The notes: generated by a model not told the origin, from the sequence alone. Positions 11,518 through 23,190 are shown, counted from the first letter of the stretch. The stretch is 64,000 nucleotides of DNA from Epiperipatus broadwayi (GCA_028023455.1 JAQFVV010000023.1:1789501-1853500); one strand, 5' to 3'. Program-made: numbers and translations.

Positions 11518-12617
11518 GATGAAAACAAAATATATAATAATGGCAGATAATAACATTAAGCAAGCTCACAATTGAATATTATTGGAAGTTTGCTGCAGTT
11601 TCATAATCCAGTATATATACAGTATAAATACAAATTATCCAAACCACTTCAAACACTTTTTAGTAAAACTTTTTATTTGTACATATATACATACACCTTT
11701 GCTTTGACTGTCCTGCAGTCTTCTTCAGAGTTATGTTATAATGAACAAAATAAAATAAAATACATAACTATATAAATAATACCATAAAATGTAAACAAAC
11801 AAAAAAACTGAAAACAACATAAAATATATTTAAAAAACATCATAAAACAAATAAATAATCAAACTCAAATAAAATAATCCAGTTAATATAAAATAAAATA
11901 TACAATATAAATAGAAAATAAATATAAATTATACATGTATATTCCTAACTGTATACATAAATATTAAAGAACAACTATTAATCCAAATATATTATTTATT
12001 TTTATTATTTTTAATAATCACTTAATTACTTCTATTCCTTATAAACTTAAACTTTATGATTATTAATTCCACCTCAATAAAATACTTAATTATTATTCAT
12101 ATAATTGTCAGTTCAATAGTAATTCATTTTATATTCTTTTAATTTTTAAACCATATAACATCTATCATTTTCTTACTCATTCTTCTGTTAAAAATAATAT
12201 TTTATATTTATCATTATTTTTTTAATATCTAAAACCTATAAACATTATAATTTTTGAACTTACCCAATTTACTTTAATCTCTTAAAAAAAAATTTTTTTT
12301 CAAAAAATTTGGTTTTATCTTATTAGTATTACTTCTTTTATTTTTCTTTCTTTACTATTTTTTGTATTTAACCTCATTTTTATTGAACTTTATGTAAATT
12401 TGTGTCCTGTTTTCTTCATATATATATATATCAGTGATTTATTATCTGATATATAAAAAGATTAAAACAACATATGTCAGATAATAAATCACTGATATAT
12501 ATATATGAAGGAAACAACACAAATTTACACAAAGTTCAATAAAAATGAGGTTACATACAGAAAATATTAATGAAAGGAAAATAAAAGAAGTAATACTAAT
12601 AAAAAGATAAAACCAAA

Positions 12618-12965
12618 ATTTAATAGGGATTCTGGGATTAGGATGAGATTGGTATAGATATAGTTATTAAATAAGATATATAGAACTAAATATATAAAGA
12701 GAAAATTGTTTATAAATGAATTAGGAGTTATAAAAAATGGGTAAGTTAAATAGGAGTATAAACATGAGTTTAGTTGTAAATATTACATATTAGAAAAAAC
12801 TTAGCATAATATTTACATATCAAATAGTATAATATAAATTTATAAAAGAATTATATAGTAATAATAAAAGTTTAAGTATATAATATATAAATAAAGAGTT
12901 GTAGAGAATATATACATTTATTGTAAATAATAGGTAATAGAGGCAGCTAGGGTATAAGATAATGT
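12618..12965. other. Unassigned 5' flank of LINE A
   Basis: This lies between the broken palindrome arm and the point where LINE A becomes alignable to LINE B. It is purine-rich on the + strand like the LINE sense strand, but I cannot match it to LINE B. It may be a rearranged 5' part of the insertion or unrelated DNA. Confidence 0.3.
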
Positions 12966-15290
12966 TTTGAGATGATGAAGGTAAATAGTAAATTGTTGGA
13001 GGATATTAATAAAAGTGGAAGAGATGGGAGTAAAAAATTTTGGAATTACATTAAAAGGAGAAATGTAGGGGAAAGAGAGATAGTATTAATAGATGATGAG
13101 GGAATAAAGTGTAGCTCTAGAGAAGAGGTAGAGAGAATCTTAAATAGATATGTAATGGATATAGAAAAGATGTTAGATGTGAAGGAAGTAGTGATAGAAA
13201 AAATGAAAGCAGTTAGTAATGAGAATATTAGGTTCACAAAAAATGAATTGAATGAGGCAGGGAAGAGATTGAAAAGTGGAAAGGTGAGAGGTTTAGATGG
13301 ATGGGTAGCAGAGATGGTAATGAATTGGTACAGAAGACAGTTTTTCCGGTTAGTTGGAGTAATACAAGAATAAGATTATTATTTAAAGGGAAGGGTAAGG
13401 ATCATAGAAAGTTAAATAATTATAGACCAATAGCGGTAACATCAGTTTTATATAAAGTTTTATCATATATGGTAGCTGGAAGAGTTGTAAAATAAATGGA
13501 AGAGAATAATGTAGTGGGGGAAATGCAAGGAGGTTTTAGGACAGATAGGCATATAGGAGATAGTTTGTTTGTAGTTACACAACTTATGGAGATGAGTAGG
13601 AATTCAAGTAGATCATTATATATGAGTTTTATAGATGTAGAGAAAGCATATGATAGAGTAAATAGAAATAGATTATGGGTAAGGTTAACCAATTTGGGAA
13701 TGGATGAAGCTTTAGTAAATATTATTAAGAAATTATATGAAAATAATTATTATACTTAGCAGTTAGGGGATATAGAATCAGTTAAAGTTAAAAATGGGGT
13801 GGGATTAAGGCAAGGATGCCCTATGTCACCTATTTTGTTTTTGTTGTTTTTGAGTGAAATGGAGAAAGCAATAGAAAGACTAGGAAGAGGAGTAGAGATA
13901 CCATTAATAGGTGGCAAGGGAGTATATATTTTGTCGGGTCTTTTTTTTGCAGATGATATGTTTTTGTGTGCAGAAAGAAGAGAAGATATGGAAATTATGT
14001 TGAGGACATGTGCAAGGGTGGGTAAAGAGATGGTGATTAAATTTAGTGAAGAAAAATCAAATATAATAATGGTTAATACTGGGGAAAGAGAAGATGTAGA
14101 ATTTTTATTGGGGGATATAAAGTTAAGTGTGGTGGATAGATATAGGTATTTGGGAATCATCTTATGTAATCAGGAAAATTGCTTGGATGAATGGGAGAAA
14201 AAATTGATAAATGAAGCAAAGAAAAGAAAGGGTTTGGTAAAGAAACTAACAGTATTTTCATATAATAAATATGATGTAGCTAGAATAATATGGAAGGGAG
14301 TTGCAGTAGCAGGGTTAACATATAATAATGATGCATTATGTGTTAGTAAAAGGGTTTTGGATTATTTAGAGAAAGTACAAAGGGAAGTAGGAAGACATGC
14401 ATTAGATGCAGAGATGTGGACAGCAAAGGAGGCAATTCAAGGAGAAATGGGATGGTCAAGTTTTTATATGAGAGATGCAAAAAGTAAAATGAAAATGTTT
14501 GGTAGGTTGCAGTTTATGGATAGTAAAAGAATAGCAAAAATAGTGTTAATTGGGTTATGAGTAAAGGGCAGGTAACAAGATGGGTGAGAAAGGTAATGTA
14601 GTATGCGAAAGATTTGGATAAAGAATTTATATCAGTATACTTGTATAAAAGGTGGGATGATTGTGTTAGGAGGATTGTTGAGTGTTATAGTGGTAAGGAA
14701 TGGGATAAAAGAATAGAAGCATTAATAAAAAATAGGGAGTTGGAGAGATGGAGAACTAGTATGGAGGGTAAGAAGAGTTTAAATATATATAGAAGTAAAC
14801 AGAATATTGGATGCCAGTTAATTTATGATAATAGTAAGGAAAGTAGTTTATTATTTAAGGCTCAAACGGGAACTTTAGCAACAAGAGAATATACATGTAA
14901 ATGGAAAACCATGGATAATTTAGTGTGCAGATTGTGTAAGGAAGGTATAGAAAATATTAGGCACCTGTTTATTGAATGTAAATGCTTGAAAGCAGAAAGG
15001 ATACAGATAATGAAGTTATGGGAAGATAGACATGAAGAAAGTGACTATACAGAAAATGAGTTATTAGTTTTTATGTTGGGTTTGTGAAGAGATAAGGGGG
15101 ATTTAGATATAAAGGCCATAAAGTTGACAAAGTTTATGTTGTGGAAATGGGATGGGGCAGAATATGGTAAGACTTAAGAATGGGGAATGGAGAATAAAAT
15201 GGCTAACAGGTTTATCTGGGCATAATTGCTGAGATATTCTTGACTTCATTTAAAGAGAAGCCAAATACATCACATCACATTTGAACAAAA
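12966..15290 (+). mobile_element. LINE copy A (5'-truncated non-LTR retrotransposon)
   Basis: This is the same family as the minus-strand copy at 44966-48740 and the fragment at 24305-24713. It lacks the ORF1 and endonuclease regions seen in the minus-strand copy. It ends after the ORF with AGAGAAGCCAAATACATCAC and short CATCA repeats. This tail is shared by all three copies and marks the 3' end used in target-primed reverse transcription. It is inserted into the palindrome at 11622-15950. Clade is probably CR1/L2-like, judged from the ORF1 remnant in the minus-strand copy. Confidence 0.85.
12972..15170 (+). pseudogene. LINE A ORF2: RT and C-terminal zinc knuckle, disrupted
   Basis: A reverse transcriptase copying LINE RNA at the nicked target. 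In order: a pre-RT linker (12972-13320); NNYRPIAVTSVLYKV (about 13418); GEMQGGFRTDR (about 13517); SFIDVEKAYDRV (about 13625, motif A); GLRQGCPMSPILF (about 13799); FADDMFLCAE (about 13948, catalytic FADD); YLGIIL (about 14148); and a thumb. A CRLC...H...EC zinc knuckle follows (about 14925-14980). Damage: a deletion of about 50 bp near 13325, TAA at 13493, TAG at 13757, a 1-bp deletion near 14543, and TGA at 15085. Otherwise 13301-14560 is a single frame. Confidence 0.85.
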
Positions 15291-15950
15291 AAAAACATTT
15301 TTTTAAGAAATTAAAGTAAATTGGATAAGTTCAAAGATTATAATGTTTATAGATTTTTGATATTAAAAAAATAATGATAAATATAAAACATTATTTTTAA
15401 CAGTAAAATGATTAAGGAAATAATAGATGTTATAGGATTTATAAAGTAAAAGAATATTAATAAATGAATTACAGTTGAACTGACACTATATGAATAAAAA
15501 TTAAATATTTTATTGAGGTGGAGTTAATAATCATAAAGTTTAAGTTTATAAGGAATAGAAGTAATTAAGAGATTATTAAAAATAACAAAAATGAATAATA
15601 TATTTGGATTAATAGTTTTTCTTGAATATGTATGTATACAGTTAGGAATATACATGTATAATTTATATTTATTTTCTATTTATATTGTATTTTTTATTTT
15701 ATTTGGGTTTGATTATTTATTTCAGTTTTATTAGTTTTTTTTTTTTTTTTATGTTGTTTTAGTTTTTTATTGTTTACATTTTTATAGTATTATTTATATA
15801 GTTATTTATTTTATTTTATTTTATTCATTATATCATAGATCTGAAGAAAACTGCAGGATAGTCTAAATGTAAGTGTGTGTATAAATGTACAAATAAAGAG
15901 TTTTGCTAAAAAGTGTTTGAAGTAGTTTGGATAATTGTATTTATATAGGA

Positions 15951-16792
15951 TATTATAGCAAAATAAAGAAAAGTGTGCTTTTGATAATATATACAGTATA
16001 TATTATATTTATTCAAAAGATGCTATAATTAAGCAGAAGTAAATATATTACTATTTATTCTATATCTTTCTTGCTTCCTTTATTATAGACATTTAGTTTG
16101 TTTAGAATAAAAGAAATAAGAGGATGCTGGATAATTTCAGTGCAGATAGAGCTCCTTAAAGAAGGTAGTCAATAACAAAAATTTTGTTTTGAACTATTTT
16201 CAGCAGTGCTATTTAGTATTATTTGCTGATTACTTGTGCTTACATGAATTGCCCACAACGATTTATATGAGGTTGATTATTATGGTTCTAAAATGTTTAC
16301 TACAAGCATGCATAAAAACTATGTTTATTGTGTATAGTATGTTCTTTTAAGATACGGGTTTTTTATATATTTAGTAAAATCATTTATTTATTTATTATAC
16401 CGTATCATTAAAATTAATTAAATAATTTAAGATAGTTATTTTTTTTTTTTAAAAAAAAAAATTACAATACTAGAAGGCTATTTGGTATTTAGAGAGAAAA
16501 CAATGCAACTATATTGTGTATATATGATACATACTTGTATATATTTTTATATATATTACATCTTAAAACTTACCTGTTGTTATCAGATATTATATATATA
16601 CATCCATATCACAAACACACATTGTGTATACATATGATATTTATGATATATTAACTAGCTTTTATTGACTATGAACTTTTTTTTCAATTAGTTTGCTTCA
16701 GTAGATTTCTTTCTAAGGTTTGTCCATAGCAACATGTGAATATTTTTTATATTTAATACTTAAATGTATGATATATATATTATTTGTTATAG
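15951..16792. other. Presumed intron upstream of the SLC17-like exon
   Basis: AT-rich, with TA microsatellites and a T/A run at about 16440-16460. It ends in TATTTGTTATAG, a good 3' splice site with an AT-rich tract. No coding signal is visible. Confidence 0.5.
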
Positions 16793-16938
16793 CTTTTGTG
16801 TGTCAGGCCATTTTCATGATTATCACAGCTTATACTATGTCCACTGGAGCTGCAGTTGCTTGTCTAACTCTTGCAGTTGGTTTTGGAGGATTTGCTTGGG
16901 CTGGGTTCAGTGTAAATCATTTGGATATTGCTCCTCAG
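16793..16938 (+). CDS. SLC17-type anion transporter, internal exon
   Basis: An internal exon of a major facilitator superfamily transporter of the SLC17 family (sialin, vesicular glutamate and Na/phosphate-type carriers), a 12-helix membrane protein moving organic anions. The AG at 16791-16792 and GT at 16939-16940 define 146 bp. It enters at codon position 2 and leaves in phase 0. The product includes a hydrophobic helix, then TMSTGAAVACLTLAVGFGGF and FSVNHLDIAPQ; the NHLDIAP block is a family signature. It corresponds roughly to helices 9-10. It joins in frame to the exon at 56282 across a conserved boundary (APQ|YAS). The frame open from 16720 upstream is intron read-through. Which SLC17 subtype it is cannot be decided from 48 residues. 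Confidence 0.88.
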
Positions 16939-17289
16939 GTAATTGACATCTGAGAAATAAATAAATTTATTATTATTTAATAATCAAAGTATATTTTTCT
17001 TTTCTTTTTTTAATTTTTCATCGCAGTGATAAATTATGCAAATATAGGAGTGATAAAATTTTAATTATGAACTCTTTGCTAATTAACTTTTTAAGGTTGG
17101 CTATAATAAAAACCAAATTTTATGTACAGTAAATTCATTTAATAATAAGAAGAGGATTTGCAATGTTACCTTAGATAATAAAAAATGGATATTTATGTCA
17201 TTTGTAAATAACATGCAATCTAAATTAATTAAGAATATATTTTTAAAAAGTATAATATTTTATTTTGTGTTCCTCCGAATGTTAATCAA

Positions 17290-17585
17290 TTGATTAATAA
17301 TTCTAAGAGTATAATTTCTAAAATGCAAAGAATATAATTTATCAGATTTCATGTGGATGTAATAAATTATATATTGGTGAATCGAGATGTTCTGTGGAAA
17401 AAAGATTAAAGGAGCATCAGTTATTATATAATCGGATTAAAAATAATGTAAATAGTCAATTTAATACAGCTTCAGTATTCTTTGACCATGAAAAGACTTG
17501 TAATTATAGGTTTACATTTAATATTAATGGAATAAAGGAATCATAAATAGAGGAAAATTAAAGAGGCAATTGATAGGTCAATTAA
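17290..17585 (+). pseudogene. PLE GIY-YIG fragment, second lineage
   Basis: Around 17340-17430 the + strand encodes YQISCGCNKLYIGESRCSVE, then KRLKEHQLL. This is a PLE GIY-YIG start with the Cys pair, YIG and the R..EH block. A distal VFFDHEKTCNYRF (about 17480) fits the same domain. Sequence differs clearly from the PLE at 1.5-5.2 kb, so it is another lineage. A plausible C-terminal KIKEAIDRSIN is followed directly by LINE sequence at about 17587. There is no intact frame. Confidence 0.7.
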
Positions 17586-17586
17586 T

Positions 17587-20211
17587 GGAGTTGGCATTGC
17601 TGTGAGGAAGAAAATATGGAATAGTGTGGCAAAGGTTGATGGTATTAATGATAGACTGATGGTGTGAGAATAAATGCAAGTCCTAAGGATTTGGTAATTG
17701 CCAACTAGTACTCATGATGATAGTGAAATTGATGAAATGTATGAGAAGATAGAAGAAAGTATTCAATGTGAAGGAAAAAATGCATGTATATTGCTATTGG
17801 GGGATTGGAATGCTGTTGTGGGGAAAGGTAGGGAAGAGAAAATTGTTGGAAATTATGGTATTGGAAAAAGAAATGAAAGGGGTAGTTGACTTGTACAATT
17901 TTGTAAAGAGAATGGGTTTGTCATTGCAAATACTTGCTTTAAAAATCATATTAGAAGATTGTATACATGGAAAGCTCCAGGTAACAAAGAACGTTATCAA
18001 ATTGATTATATACTGATTCAGAATAGATATAAGAATGCTGTTAAGGGTTCACATGCTTTTCCAGGTGCTGATATAGATTCGGATCATAATTTGGTGATGG
18101 CTAAATTAAAGTTAAGTTTAAAAAGAATTAAAAGAGGGAAAAGATACACAAGATGGGACTTGGATAAATTGAGACAAATGGAAAAAAGAAAATTTGGTTT
18201 AATATGTGAAAATGAATTTAAAAGAATTGTTCAGGATGGGAACTATATTAATAGCTCTGATGAGTGTTGGAATAGAATTAAAGAGGGATTCTTGAAAATA
18301 GCAAAAAATGAAATAGGTATTATTCATGTGAGAAAAGCTAAAAGACCTTGGATAACTGAAGGTATGTTGGAAAAGATGGAAGTGCGGAGATGGTGGAAGA
18401 ATGTAAATACTGAGGAAGGGCAAAAGAAATATAGGAAATTTAATAATGAATTAAGAAGAGAAACAGATTTAGCAAAAGAAAAGTGGTTGGAGCAAGAATG
18501 TAAAGAGATATAAAGGTTTCAACAGATGAAAAGATATAATCTAGCATTTGATAGAATACAAAGTATTTCTTGGGAGAAAAAGACATGGGTAGCAAGTGAG
18601 ATTGCGGATAAGAATGGAAGAAGGTTAACCGATAGTAATGATATATTAAAAAGATGGGAAGAATATATTCGGTATCTGTTTAGTAAAGGAAATAATTTAA
18701 TTAGTTATGAACTTGAAAATGAAGAAGATGTTGCAATGGATGATAGAGGTATGGACATACTGCCAGATGAAGTAAGAAAGGCAATCGCACAAATGAAGAA
18801 TGGTAAGGCTATTGGATTTGATGCAGTACCTATAGAATTTTTGAGAGAAATGGGAGAATTTACTATGAAGGAAATAGTTGGACTTTGCAATTTGATATAT
18901 AATAGTGGAGTTTGGCCTGAAGATTTTTTAAGAACTATAGTGATTCCAATTGCTAAAAAGAAGAAAGCTGTTAAATGTGAAGAGTATAGGACAATAAGTG
19001 TATTGTCTCATGTTTCTAAGGTGTTATTGAGGATTTTAACTCAAAGGATTTATGGGAAGGTTGACTATTATATTGCTGAAGAACAGTTTGGTTTTCGGAA
19101 AGGGAAAAGCACAAGAGATGCTATTGGTATTGTTAGGACAATTGCAGAAAGATATATTGAAAGAGATAAAGGAATTGGTATATGTTTTGTAGATTTAGAA
19201 AAGGCATTTGATAGAGTAAGCTGGAATAAACTGATGTCTATCTTAAGAGATAAAGGAGTATTCTGGAAAGAAAGACGATTGATATGGAATATGTATAATG
19301 GGCAAAGAATAAGAGTTAGATTTGGATGTAATGAGACTGATGAAGTGAATATAGAAAGTGGAGTTAGGCAAGGATGTAGTATGTCACCTGTTTTGTTTAA
19401 TATTTATTTAGAAGATATGCTAAATAATTATTTGGACTGTGGAGGAGCAAATGTTGGAGGGAGAGTAATAAAGTGTATAAGATTTGCAGATGATATGGCT
19501 CTTATTGCTGAGGAAGAAAAGGATCTTCAGAATATGTTGAATAAATTGGAAGAAGGATGTATGGCATATGGAATGAAGATTAATATTGAAAAGACTAAGT
19601 GTTTATGGATAGGGAGAGATGCAAAAAGACTGCAAATTGGAATCCATGATGACATGGTGCAGCAGGTGAAGGGATTTAGATATTTGGGTTGTTGGTTGAG
19701 TGAGGATGGAAGAAGTGAAGATGAAGTTAAAAGAAGAATAGCATTGGCAAAGGTGACATTTGTAAAAAGAAAGAAGATATTTTGTGGACCTATGGAAAGA
19801 GAATTAAGGAAAAGATTAATTAAATGTTATGTGTGGAGTGTATTATTATATGGTTGTGAGACATGGACATTGAGTAATAGAATTAAGAAACGACTGGAAG
19901 CTTTTGAGATGTGGACATGGAGAAAAATGGAAATCAGTTGGGTGAATAAAATAACAAATGAAGAAGTTTTGAAAAGAGTTAATGAGGAAAGAAGATTGAT
20001 TGAAAGTATCAAAGAGAGAAAGAGAAACTGGATTGGACATATACTAAGAAAAGATTATAGTTTAATGAAAGATGTTTTGGAAGGAATGGTGAGTGGAAAT
20101 AAAAAGAAAGGACGGAAGAGATTGACATTATTGGATGATATACGAGATGGAAGGTGTTATGTGGAATTGAGGAAGTGGGCAAGGAAGAGAATGGAATGGA
20201 AGAATGAATGA
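17587..20211 (+). pseudogene. RTE-like endonuclease-reverse transcriptase with two in-frame stops
   Basis: From 17698 to 20211 there is one reading frame interrupted only by TGA at 17887 and TAA at 18511. Before 17698 one frame change is needed (GVGIAVRKKIW at about 17587). Endonuclease blocks: ILLLGDWNAVVG (about 17790), FVIANTCF (about 17920), RRLYTWKAPG (about 17957), IDYIL (about 18001), DSDHNLV (about 18077, the catalytic His region). RT blocks: YRTISVLSHVSKVLL, EEQFGFRKGKSTRD, CFVDLEKAFDRV (about 19180), GVRQGCSMSPVLF (about 19363), RFADDMALIAE (about 19480) and RYLGCWL. The 561-codon open portion 18526-20211 has no internal stop, so the insertion is fairly young. The product would nick DNA and prime cDNA synthesis. 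Confidence 0.88.
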
Positions 20212-20260
20212 ACTGATGTAGTGACTACTCTCTGGACCTGTCTATTGGATAGACTACTAT
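17587..20260 (+). mobile_element. RTE-like LINE, 5'-truncated, nearly intact ORF
   Basis: A non-LTR retrotransposon with an apurinic-type endonuclease followed by RT and a C-terminal region with EAFEMWTWRKM and RNWIGHILRKD. It begins inside the endonuclease domain and abuts the PLE fragment at 17290-17585. Sequence after the stop at 20211 is short and the 3' boundary is approximate. Clade assignment to RTE-like rests on this domain order and the C-terminal blocks. Confidence 0.85.
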
Positions 20261-20839
20261 TGATGAAATATAAAGATAATGTTATTAATAGGAAGTTGCA
20301 AATACGGCCATGCACAGCTAATGGAAATTTATGTAACATTAAAATTTGAAAATCATTTAAAGCTGATGAGGATTACTATGTAATTGAAAGTGCTATGAAA
20401 GAATTAAAAATATATTTTTACCGTTAAATTGTTTATTTATATATTATATATATATTGTAACAATCTTCATGTTTTGCTAGATTTTGGTAGACCTTATTTT
20501 ACACACTATAAAGTGAAAGTTAATCAAGCTATGGATAAGAAAATATCTTGTTTGTATTTCTAAAAACATAGCTATATTTCCTGATTAACTGGCCTACTAA
20601 TTATTATGACAGGAATTGCCGACAAAGTTAGTTTTAATTTATCAGAGGGCGCCATAGTCAATAGACTTCTATAGATGAAGAAAAACATAAGAAACAGCAA
20701 TCTATCTAAATCCCTGGACAAGAAAGACGTCAACATTATGATCAATCAAGCATTTCAAGAATGTTAGTGATCTCACCTGTTTACCATAGTTATTCTAAAA
20801 GAAGTAAGCACATAAGTAATAGATGATTCAATTTTTTTT
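20261..20839. other. No supported gene
   Basis: AT-rich, with a TA microsatellite near 20440-20455. The hAT remnant downstream may start here, but I cannot align anything convincingly before about 20840. Confidence 0.4.
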
Positions 20840-21958
20840 AAAAAAGTGTCATGGAAGCAAGATTTCTTTCACCAATCTTATTACCATTCATCTTTGCATC
20901 AAAATCACTGGGAAATCAAATTTGAAGATAAGAATATAAACTTCTAAAATTATGCAAAACTTTTAATAAAGAAAATAGATATATAAAGAGTAAGGTCAAA
21001 ACTAATTATTATTAATATTTATTTATTTTTGTATATGTTTCAAAAAATTGAATGAGTTGAATCTCTCTCTACAAGAGCAATGTACAAATATATTATGATT
21101 AAATACATGATTGATAGCTTTCCAAAGTAAATTATCTGCATGGTCACATAGTTTTAAATATTGTAATACAGAAATGTTCCAATCTCTTCATTAATTTTTT
21201 GAAGAAAATAATATTTTGATATCTGAAGGTAATAGAAATATCATAATTAATCACGTTGAAAATTGTTTAATTTTTTTCAAACAGTCTTTTCCCAATTTAG
21301 ATGAAAACAAAGAACATGATTGGATAAGAATGTCATTTATTCCTTCACTAGAATTTCAACATCTACCAATGGTCATCTAAGGAACAATTAACAGAAATAA
21401 GAACAGATATGACACTGTATTATATATCAGAATTTTGCATTCACAGATAAGAACTGTATCTTTCCAATTCTAAAACATTGATAAATATTCTGATTCCTTT
21501 TGCTTCAACTTATTTATGGGAAACTGTTTTTTCATTACTTTGCTAATTAAGAATAAACATAGGTCATCTCTATCGGAAGAAACATTAGAAAAAAACTTTA
21601 AGCGTTGCAATTGTAAATATTCGGTCAGATATTGACAGTCTCCGTAATAATAATTAATCACATCCATCTCACTAAACATTATTATTATTAAAAATGAATA
21701 AAAGTTATTATTGAATATTGTTATAGCAAGTTTTGTTTCACGTTTTTTCTTCATATAGTAAAATGTAGCTACTTTGTTATAAATGTACTAATCATATATT
21801 ATGATCTTGCTCAAATGTAACATTTTTTATTACCTACATTTTTATAACATACACACACTATATATATATTGCGTTTTAAATACATTGTTAGTCCATTGGG
21901 AATGAAAATATATTGCTTTTCAGGGGGGCCCTCATATTAAAAAGTTTGAAAAGTACTG
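20840..21958 (+). mobile_element. hAT transposon remnant (ZBED/SCAND3-type) with terminal repeat
   Basis: The + strand encodes decayed pieces of a hAT transposase: LNELNLSLQ (about 21048), EMFQSLH (about 21172), FFKQSFPNLDENKEHDWIR (about 21277) and ASTYLWETVFSLL, with VNIRSDIDSL (about 21505-21645). These match the C-terminal half and the hATC dimerisation region of ZBED5/SCAND3-type proteins. The 3' end reads, on the minus strand from 21958, CAGTACTTTTCAAACTTTTT, a canonical hAT terminal inverted repeat. ATCTATAC next to it (21959-21966) could be the 8-bp target duplication. The left end was not found. The minus-strand frame at 21470-21754 is its shadow. Confidence 0.75.
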
Positions 21959-21966
21959 ATCTATAC

Positions 21967-22509
21967 AAAAATATGCAAAAATAATTAATTCTGGCCGAAA
22001 TCGTGTATATGGTTGTGCTTGAAGTAAATATAACGATTTAAATAATTAATCTGCGTGAGATTCACCTTGTCAAAGATTTATCTAGAACGAAATGTTAAAC
22101 AAAAACAATAATCACCTAAACTAATCGTCTGTCAGTAGGTAAGAGTTTAAAGTTTGATTTTCTTCATTTTTCTGCAAAAAAGCAATAATTCATTACATAC
22201 ATTTGCTAATAATAAGTGGTTGGATAGCTTTGTGGTAACTGAAAAAAGTTTTGTGATTGCAACGCAACAAAGTAAACATTTACTTTCAGGTATGAGGCAT
22301 ATTAGTTTGTTAATTAAAATAGCACATTCTTTGTATGGGTACGTGGTAGCTTGTGTGTGAGAGATATGTTAAGTTTATAAATAGGTTTAAAAGAGTGTAA
22401 AATCAGTTATAAATTGTAAATACACACAATACATGAATTAAAATTTAAAAAATTTTATTAAATAAAAAACAATAATAGTTTAATGTAAGTATAAACACAT
22501 TTTTTTCCC
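21967..22509. other. No supported gene
   Basis: AT-rich sequence. The + frame at 22154-22360 has no recognisable feature. Confidence 0.4.
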
Positions 22510-22610
22510 CTTATATCATAGCATCGGCCAGGCGGCGAACCAGCAACAACCGTCTGCAAACAAGGAAGGCGACTGCGCTGACCTCTCGGCTAACAACGCT
22601 TGACTATAAA
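22510..22610 (-). other. GC-rich tRNA-like sequence
   Basis: A sharp GC-rich island in AT-rich DNA. On the minus strand it contains GTTAGCCGAGAGGTCAGCGC, an A-box/D-arm-like block, followed about 50 nt later by GGTTCG, the start of a B box. The spacing suggests a tRNA with a long variable arm (Leu/Ser type) or a tRNA-derived SINE head. The rest of the B box is off-consensus and I could not close a full cloverleaf. Confidence 0.4.
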
Positions 22611-23104
22611 TACATTTTTTAATAAATAAAACAATAATAGATTTCAAAACTTAAAACAACTATTTAAAATATTATACTATTAGGAAGTGAAGTCCTACTA
22701 ATGATGTAAAATAAATTCCTCAATAGGGTTTTGATTTCTTACAATAACAAGATGAATAATTTACAAATCCAACCTGAAATTTATAAATATTCTGGGTTAT
22801 CAGGAATCTAAGACAAATCTATGCGCTGCTCCAAGAAAGCGCTTAGGTAGAAGCTTAAGGATTCCAGGAAAAGCTAATTTTAGCGATTGCTTCATTAGTC
22901 GGTATAAAAAAAAAAAGGAGAAAAACTCCAATAGTGCTTCTAAAACCATCTATGATGATGGTACACATTCTGTCTACCGTTCAAATCCATGATGAAAATA
23001 AGTGTAAAAGTGTCCAAATTGTGATATTTAAGTCTAAATTAGGTATAGGATTAATTAAATCTTTTGTCAAGATCGGTTATTGTGACTCAGTTCAGGATAC
23101 GTAA
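22611..23104. other. No supported gene
   Basis: Mixed AT-rich sequence with a somewhat less AT-rich segment around 22800-22900. No domain or repeat structure is recognised. Confidence 0.4.
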
Positions 23105-23190
23105 TATAAAAGTCTCTCTTTTGTGGTATAAAAGTCTCTCTTTTGGGATATAAATGTCTCTCTTTTGTGATATAAATGTCTCTTTTGTGA
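23105..23190. repeat. 22-bp minisatellite, four units
   Basis: Units of ATAAAAGTCTCTCTTTTGTG type, 22, 22, 22 and 20 bp long, with single-base differences (AAAAG to AAATG; loss of one CT in the last unit). Confidence 0.75.

Larger units (their letters stand above)
11622..15950. repeat. Large palindrome interrupted by LINE A
   Basis: Sequence 11622-12455 is the inverted complement of 12460-12617 joined to 15290-15950. Matching landmarks are TATACATGTATATTCCTAAC (about 11935) with GTTAGGAATATACATGTATA (about 15642), TAATAAATCACTGATATAT around the centre (about 12430-12500), and CTTCTTCAGAG (about 11720) with its partner near 15839. The original palindrome had arms of about 820 bp and was later split in an A/T run. 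The outer ends carry CTGAAGA-stem hairpins like those at PLE ends. Confidence 0.75.

Noticed and set aside
11279-11775. Short plus-strand frames (72 and 67 codons)
   Set aside because: They lie in LINE 3' UTR and palindrome-arm sequence, with no domain and no sign of coding.
14540-14620. Possible programmed frameshift between LINE A frames, with a similar break at the same place in LINE B (about 45680)
   Set aside because: Copy A lost one T (GTGTTAATTGGG) whereas copy B keeps the base but has TAG for TGG. The two lesions are different, so they are independent decay and not a conserved recoding site.
20360-20400. CTGATGAGG, ATTAC/GTAAT stem and GAAA after the RTE-like ORF, resembling a hammerhead core
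   Set aside because: There is no complementary stem I and no suitable stem III/NUH. It is a single occurrence and probably chance.
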